A program made the translations under genes and the position numbers. A stretch of DNA of 64,000 nucleotides, from contig NZ_WTYQ01000001.1 in NCBI RefSeq assembly GCF_009828105.1, positions 558,001-622,000 on the forward strand, in the 5' to 3' direction. The notes beneath the pieces were generated by a model. That model was not told where the DNA came from, did no database searches, and worked only from the letters and a program-made list of their open reading frames with translations. Each line of letters begins with the position of its first letter. Position 1 is the first letter of the stretch. Shown here piece by piece: positions 60,295-64,000 of this stretch. Source of the stretch: Altericroceibacterium indicum. Its GTDB lineage: Bacteria; Pseudomonadota; Alphaproteobacteria; Sphingomonadales; Sphingomonadaceae.

Positions 60295-61758
60295 ATGAAC
60301 ATTACCTTCCAGAGCAACGCCAATACGTCCAATAACCGTCTTTATGTGCGAATCGCCCATGAAGGGGCGTTGCCATCGGGTCTTGAGCGAAGCCTTGTTG
60401 AAGGGGCAAAAGCAGCACGTTTTGAAGGCAAGGCTGGTCAGCTGTTTGACAGTTTCGTTGAACGCGATGGCGAAGTGATCCGCGCCGCTGTCGTTGGTGC
60501 AGGCAAGGCTGGTGGCGATGATTATGCCGCTAATTGTGAAAAGGCCGGGGCAGCTGTTTCAGCAAAATTCCTTACATCCGGTGAAAAAGCAGTCACCATT
60601 GATCTGGCTGACAGTGGCTTTTCCGCAGCGCAGGCCGTCGCCTTCCTGATGGGCTTGCGTCTTCGTGCATGGCGCTATGATATTTACCGCACCACGATGA
60701 AGGATGCGCAGAAGGTTTCGCTGGCAGATGCGGTTGTCCTCAACGCACCAGATGGCACCGAAGCTCTCTGGGCCACCGAATCTGCCATTGCAAAGGGTGT
60801 CGAATTTACCCGCGAACTCGTGACCGAGCCTGCCAACATCATCTATCCTGAGAGCTTTGTTGAACGTTGCCGTGAACGTTTCGCAGGCAGTGGTGTGGAA
60901 ATCACTGTGCTCGACGAAAACGACATGCGCGAACTTGGCATGGGTGCTTTCCTGGGCGTTGCGCAAGGGTCTGCCCGTCCACCCCGCCTGATCGCTTTGC
61001 GTTGGGCCGGCGGTGCGGCTGATGAAGCGCCAAGCGTCTTTGTCGGCAAGGGTGTTACCTTTGATAGCGGCGGCATCTCGATCAAGCCAGGTGCTGGCAT
61101 GGAAGACATGAAGTGGGACATGGGCGGTGCTGCTGCCGTGGCCGGTGCCATGCTCGCCATCGTCGGGCGCAAGGCCAAGGCCAATGTTATCGGGATTTGT
61201 GGCCTGACCGAAAATATGCCTGACGGCAATGCACAGCGTCCGGGTGACGTGGTGACTTCCATGTCAGGCCAGACCATCGAAGTTATCAATACCGATGCTG
61301 AAGGCCGCCTTGTTCTGTGTGATGCACTCACCTGGGCACAGAAGGAATTCAAGCCAGCCCGCATCATCGATCTTGCCACGCTGACGGGCGCGATGATTAT
61401 TGCTCTTGGCCATGAACAGGCAGGCCTCTTTTCCAACAGTGACGAATTGGCGGGCCAGCTTGATGCAGCGGGCAAGTCCAGTGGCGACAAATTGTGGCGC
61501 CTTCCTCTGGGTGCAGCTTATGACAAGCTGATCGACAGCCCGATTGCCGATATGAAAAACGTTGGTTCACGCGCAGCCGGTTCGATTACAGCGGGCCAGT
61601 TCCTCCAGCGCTTCATCGAGAATGATACGCCCTGGGCACATCTCGATATTGCAGGGATGGCATGGTCGGCTACGGCTGGTGCGACATGGGACAAGGGCGC
61701 AACCGGCTTTGGCGTGCGCGTGCTTGACCAATTTGTTCGGGACGTTGCTGAAGCCTGA
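60295..61758 (+). CDS. pepA: Leucyl aminopeptidase (M17)
   Basis: This is a 487-residue M17 aminopeptidase. The di-metal site motifs are VGKGVTFDSGGISIKPG and the signature NTDAEGRLVLCDAL. It removes N-terminal residues from peptides in the cytoplasm. The ATG has GGAG six bases upstream. It overlaps holC by one base at the stop/start, the common pepA-holC arrangement. Confidence 0.97.
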   Translation: MNITFQSNANTSNNRLYVRIAHEGALPSGLERSLVEGAKAARFEGKAGQLFDSFVERDGEVIRAAVVGAGKAGGDDYAANCEKAGAAVSAKFLTSGEKAVTIDLADSGFSAAQAVAFLMGLRLRAWRYDIYRTTMKDAQKVSLADAVVLNAPDGTEALWATESAIAKGVEFTRELVTEPANIIYPESFVERCRERFAGSGVEITVLDENDMRELGMGAFLGVAQGSARPPRLIALRWAGGAADEAPSVFVGKGVTFDSGGISIKPGAGMEDMKWDMGGAAAVAGAMLAIVGRKAKANVIGICGLTENMPDGNAQRPGDVVTSMSGQTIEVINTDAEGRLVLCDALTWAQKEFKPARIIDLATLTGAMIIALGHEQAGLFSNSDELAGQLDAAGKSSGDKLWRLPLGAAYDKLIDSPIADMKNVGSRAAGSITAGQFLQRFIENDTPWAHLDIAGMAWSATAGATWDKGATGFGVRVLDQFVRDVAEA

Positions 61759-62195
61759 TGCAAGTCGATTTCTGGCAGCTTAGCGAAGACCCGGTTGAAC
61801 GGGTCATTCCCCTGATCGCCCGCCGTACAAGAGAGGCGGGCGAAAAGCTGCTGGTTGTCTCAACCGTGGGCGAGCAACTCGAAAAGATTGATCGATCCTT
61901 GTGGGAAATGCTCCCCGATGCGTTTCTCGCCCACGGCTATGCTGACCAACCCCATGCAGAGCGTCAGCCCCTATTGCTGGGGCAGGAATGCCAGGCGCAG
62001 AACGGGGCACGCTTCATCGCTTTCGCTGACGGCGAGTGGCGCGATGAAGCGCTGCAATATCAGCGCACGTTTCTATTGTTTGGTGATGACCGCATTGGCC
62101 ATGCGAGGGAATGCTGGAAAGCTCTGGGCAAAGTCGATGGCCTGAAACGTAAGTTCTGGCGACAGGAAGACGGGAAGTGGCGGGAAGGCCCATAA
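61758..62195 (+). CDS. holC: DNA polymerase III chi subunit
   Basis: This is a 145-residue HolC. MQVDFWQLSEDPVERVIPLIARRTREAGEKLLVV and LLLGQECQAQNGARFIAFADGEWRD match the family. It links the clamp loader to single-strand binding protein. It begins at the last base of pepA and converges with the sensor kinase gene. Confidence 0.93.
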   Translation: MQVDFWQLSEDPVERVIPLIARRTREAGEKLLVVSTVGEQLEKIDRSLWEMLPDAFLAHGYADQPHAERQPLLLGQECQAQNGARFIAFADGEWRDEALQYQRTFLLFGDDRIGHARECWKALGKVDGLKRKFWRQEDGKWREGP

Positions 62196-62218
62196 CTGCT
62201 GCCTTAAGCTATATTGCG

Positions 62219-63316
62219 TCAGGAGTTGAGATCGGCCAGCGGCGTTTCCAGTTCCAGTTCGAACCCTTCCGGGTGGTAAGATTTGATCACTTCACAGCGA
62301 TTGCCAATGCCGCGCGCAATCAATCGGGAGCCGAACCCTTTGCGTGATGGCTCTGACACTCTGGGGCCACCGGTTTCTTTCCAGTTCAGGTGGAACATAT
62401 CATTGGATATGGACCAGTTGATGCAGATTTTACCGCCCATTTCCGATAATGCACCATATTTGAGCGCATTGGTCGCCAGTTCATGAAGCATGAGCGATAG
62501 AGACATGGTGGTGCGTGATCCGATCTCCACTGCCGGGCCGTTCAATTCTATTTGTCCGGCATGATCGTGGGGGCGCAGCGAATCCTCTATGACCTGCTTG
62601 AGGGAAACTGCACTCCAGCTCTGCCGCAGCAGCACATCATGGGCATGAGCGAGCGATTGCAATCTTTGACGGAATGAATTGACGGATTCCTGCTCAGTCA
62701 CATCCCGCAATGTCTGTGATGCAATCGCCTGAACCATGGCAAGCGTGTTTTTCAGGCGGTGGGCCAGCTCTTCATTCACGACTGCCAGATCAGCACTGGC
62801 GCGGACAACCGGCGTGGTTTCGATAACCGTATCGAGCATTCCGCCGATTGAGCCATCTGCCAGACGCAGAGGGCTGTAACAGAAAGTGAAGTAAGCCATC
62901 TCAGGCCGCTCACCACGCAGAATGGAAAGAGGGTAGTTTTCCAGAAAGGTGGATTCACCTGCTCTGGCTTTTTCAATCATGGGCCGGATATCATTCCAGA
63001 CTTCAGACCAGATATCAGCGAAAGACCGTCCCAGTGCTTCGGGCTTGTCGCCCAATATGGGCAGGAAAGCGTCATTATAAATGGTCGTAAAGGCATCCCC
63101 CCAAACTACCGCTTTCGGAAAGCCGGAATCGAGCACCTGCTCAACAATGACTTTCAGTTCAGGGCACCATTGTTCGCGAGGGCCGAGAGGAGAAGAAGCC
63201 CAGTCGTAAAGCGCGACTTTTTCACGCATCGTCACAAATCGCTTTGCATCGATGGCGTGTTCTGCCTCAGCATCGGACAGGTTTGCTGTTTTATCCTGGA
63301 AGAAACCTTCTTTCAC
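62219..63316 (-). CDS. HWE-family sensor histidine kinase with PAS domain
   Basis: This is a 365-residue soluble kinase. Residues about 35-170 look like a PAS domain (LDSGFPKAVVWGDAFTTIYNDAFLPILG). The HWE signature is visible: phospho-acceptor His186 in ELAHRLKNTLAMVQAIA, the N-box LMLHELATNALKYGALS and the Trp-x-Glu in LNWKETGGP. These kinases often feed the general stress response through PhyR. No response regulator is next to it, so its partner is elsewhere. Confidence 0.92.
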   Translation of the reverse strand: MKEGFFQDKTANLSDAEAEHAIDAKRFVTMREKVALYDWASSPLGPREQWCPELKVIVEQVLDSGFPKAVVWGDAFTTIYNDAFLPILGDKPEALGRSFADIWSEVWNDIRPMIEKARAGESTFLENYPLSILRGERPEMAYFTFCYSPLRLADGSIGGMLDTVIETTPVVRASADLAVVNEELAHRLKNTLAMVQAIASQTLRDVTEQESVNSFRQRLQSLAHAHDVLLRQSWSAVSLKQVIEDSLRPHDHAGQIELNGPAVEIGSRTTMSLSLMLHELATNALKYGALSEMGGKICINWSISNDMFHLNWKETGGPRVSEPSRKGFGSRLIARGIGNRCEVIKSYHPEGFELELETPLADLNS

Positions 63317-63568
63317 TCAGTCTTGCGTCCCGATTCTGGCACGAGCTGGTAAAAGCTCACGGCAGGCGAAGTGCTACCTGCTCAGCGGTGATACCACAGT
63401 AACTATATGTTAGGTAAGTCACTTTCAGCACTTTGTGCTAGCTGCCTATCTATCGAGACTGAAAGATAGCCTATCTTGTTTCTAAGTGAACCACTTGCCG
63501 TATCGCACTTCGCCCGCTAGTTGCGCGCAGAATTTCCACTAAACCAAACTACTCGCAAGGAACGTCCC
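63317..63568. other. 252-base gap upstream of ndk
   Basis: No gene is seen here. It holds small dyads AGCAC-TTT-GTGCT (63427-63439) and CTATC...GATAG (63446-63469), both likely in the shared promoter region of ndk and the kinase. Confidence 0.4.
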
Positions 63569-63991
63569 ATGGCGGTTACCCGTACATTTTCGATCATCAA
63601 GCCCGATGCTACCCGTCGCAACCTGACCGGTGCAGTCACCAAGAAGCTGGAAGATGCTGGCCTTCGCGTCGTCGCTTCCAAGCGCATCCAGATGACCAAA
63701 GAACAGGCTGAAGGCTTCTACGCCGTTCACAGTGAACGCCCATTCTTCAATGATCTGGTTTCCTTCATGATCTCCGGCCCGGTGGTCGTTCAGGTTCTCG
63801 AAGGCGAAAATGCTGTGAAGGCCAACCGCGACGTGATGGGCGCAACCAACCCAGCCGATGCTGCTGAAGGCACGATCCGTAAGGAATTTGCTGAAAGCAT
63901 CGAAGCCAATTCCGTGCACGGTTCGGACAGCGAAGAAAACGCCAAGATCGAAATCGACTATTTCTTCAAGGCTGATGAAATCGTCGGCTAA
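63569..63991 (+). CDS. ndk: Nucleoside diphosphate kinase
   Basis: This is a 140-residue Ndk. Lys11 ([12 protein letters not shown]) binds the phosphate and the catalytic His117 is in [10 protein letters not shown]. It equalises NTP and dNTP pools by ping-pong phosphate transfer. The ATG at 63569 has AAGGA upstream and starts at the usual [12 protein letters not shown]; the frame extends to 63521. It is complete just before the window end. Confidence 0.97.
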   Translation: MAVTRTFSIIKPDATRRNLTGAVTKKLEDAGLRVVASKRIQMTKEQAEGFYAVHSERPFFNDLVSFMISGPVVVQVLEGENAVKANRDVMGATNPADAAEGTIRKEFAESIEANSVHGSDSEENAKIEIDYFFKADEIVG

Positions 63992-64000
63992 TCGGATTTC

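Noticed and set aside
1-64000. tRNA genes, CRISPR arrays, insertion sequences and prophage genes
   Set aside because: None could be recognised on either strand.

Overview
The window looks like a chromosomal segment of an alphaproteobacterium, most likely order Sphingomonadales (sphingomonad/Erythrobacter-like). The clues are a circularly permuted two-piece tmRNA gene, a large TonB-dependent receptor paired with a lipoprotein, an LptD-SurA-PdxA-RsmA block, an arginine succinyltransferase block, a stripped-down VirB-type secretion operon and the general style of the proteins. Taxonomy is inferred from gene families, because no rRNA gene is present. No insertion sequences, integrases, tRNA genes or CRISPR arrays were seen.

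Region 1 (1-17.4 kb) is an accessory catabolic cluster. The plus strand carries the end of a RutA-like flavin monooxygenase, an isochorismatase-fold hydrolase, two MFS transporters, an M20 amidohydrolase/peptidase and an unusual single gene that fuses an AraC-family regulator to an acetamidase/formamidase. The minus strand carries a TauD-type dioxygenase, a bile-acid-symporter-like transporter, a free-standing AraC regulator overlapping a free-standing acetamidase/formamidase, a DODA-type extradiol dioxygenase, a VOC protein, a Rieske oxygenase, an aldo/keto reductase and a GMC oxidoreductase. Together these suggest uptake and oxidative breakdown of an aromatic or N-heterocyclic compound with amide bonds. 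The substrate cannot be read from the sequence.

Region 2 (17.5-29.2 kb) has a complete RND efflux operon (adaptor, pump, NodT outer membrane factor) with a divergent TetR regulator and a clear inverted-repeat operator. It is followed by a periplasmic PDZ/M48-type metalloprotease, a small exported protein with a structured leader, and the ppk1-ppx polyphosphate pair.

Region 3 (29.2-37.6 kb) is one tightly packed minus-strand operon for a minimal type IV secretion apparatus: VirB1-like transglycosylase, VirB2, B3, B4, B6, B9, B10 and B11. VirB5, VirB7, VirB8, VirD4 and any relaxase are absent from the window. A small TPR-like exported protein lies upstream.

Region 4 (37.6-46.2 kb) has a Pro/Thr-linker surface lipoprotein and its TonB-dependent receptor, then a convergent PhoB-like regulator with a degenerate receiver domain. 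A PHO-box-like direct repeat precedes the lipoprotein. Next are a YhhQ-type queuosine-precursor transporter and, divergently, a concentrative nucleoside transporter followed closely by an IPNS-type 2-oxoglutarate oxygenase.

Region 5 (46.2-64 kb) is mostly housekeeping: a LemA/TPM/TPM/Nudix/ketopantoate-reductase run, mscL, the two-piece tmRNA, the AST genes (M20 hydrolase-astA-astB), the envelope block lptD-surA-pdxA-rsmA, pepA-holC, an HWE-type sensor kinase and ndk.
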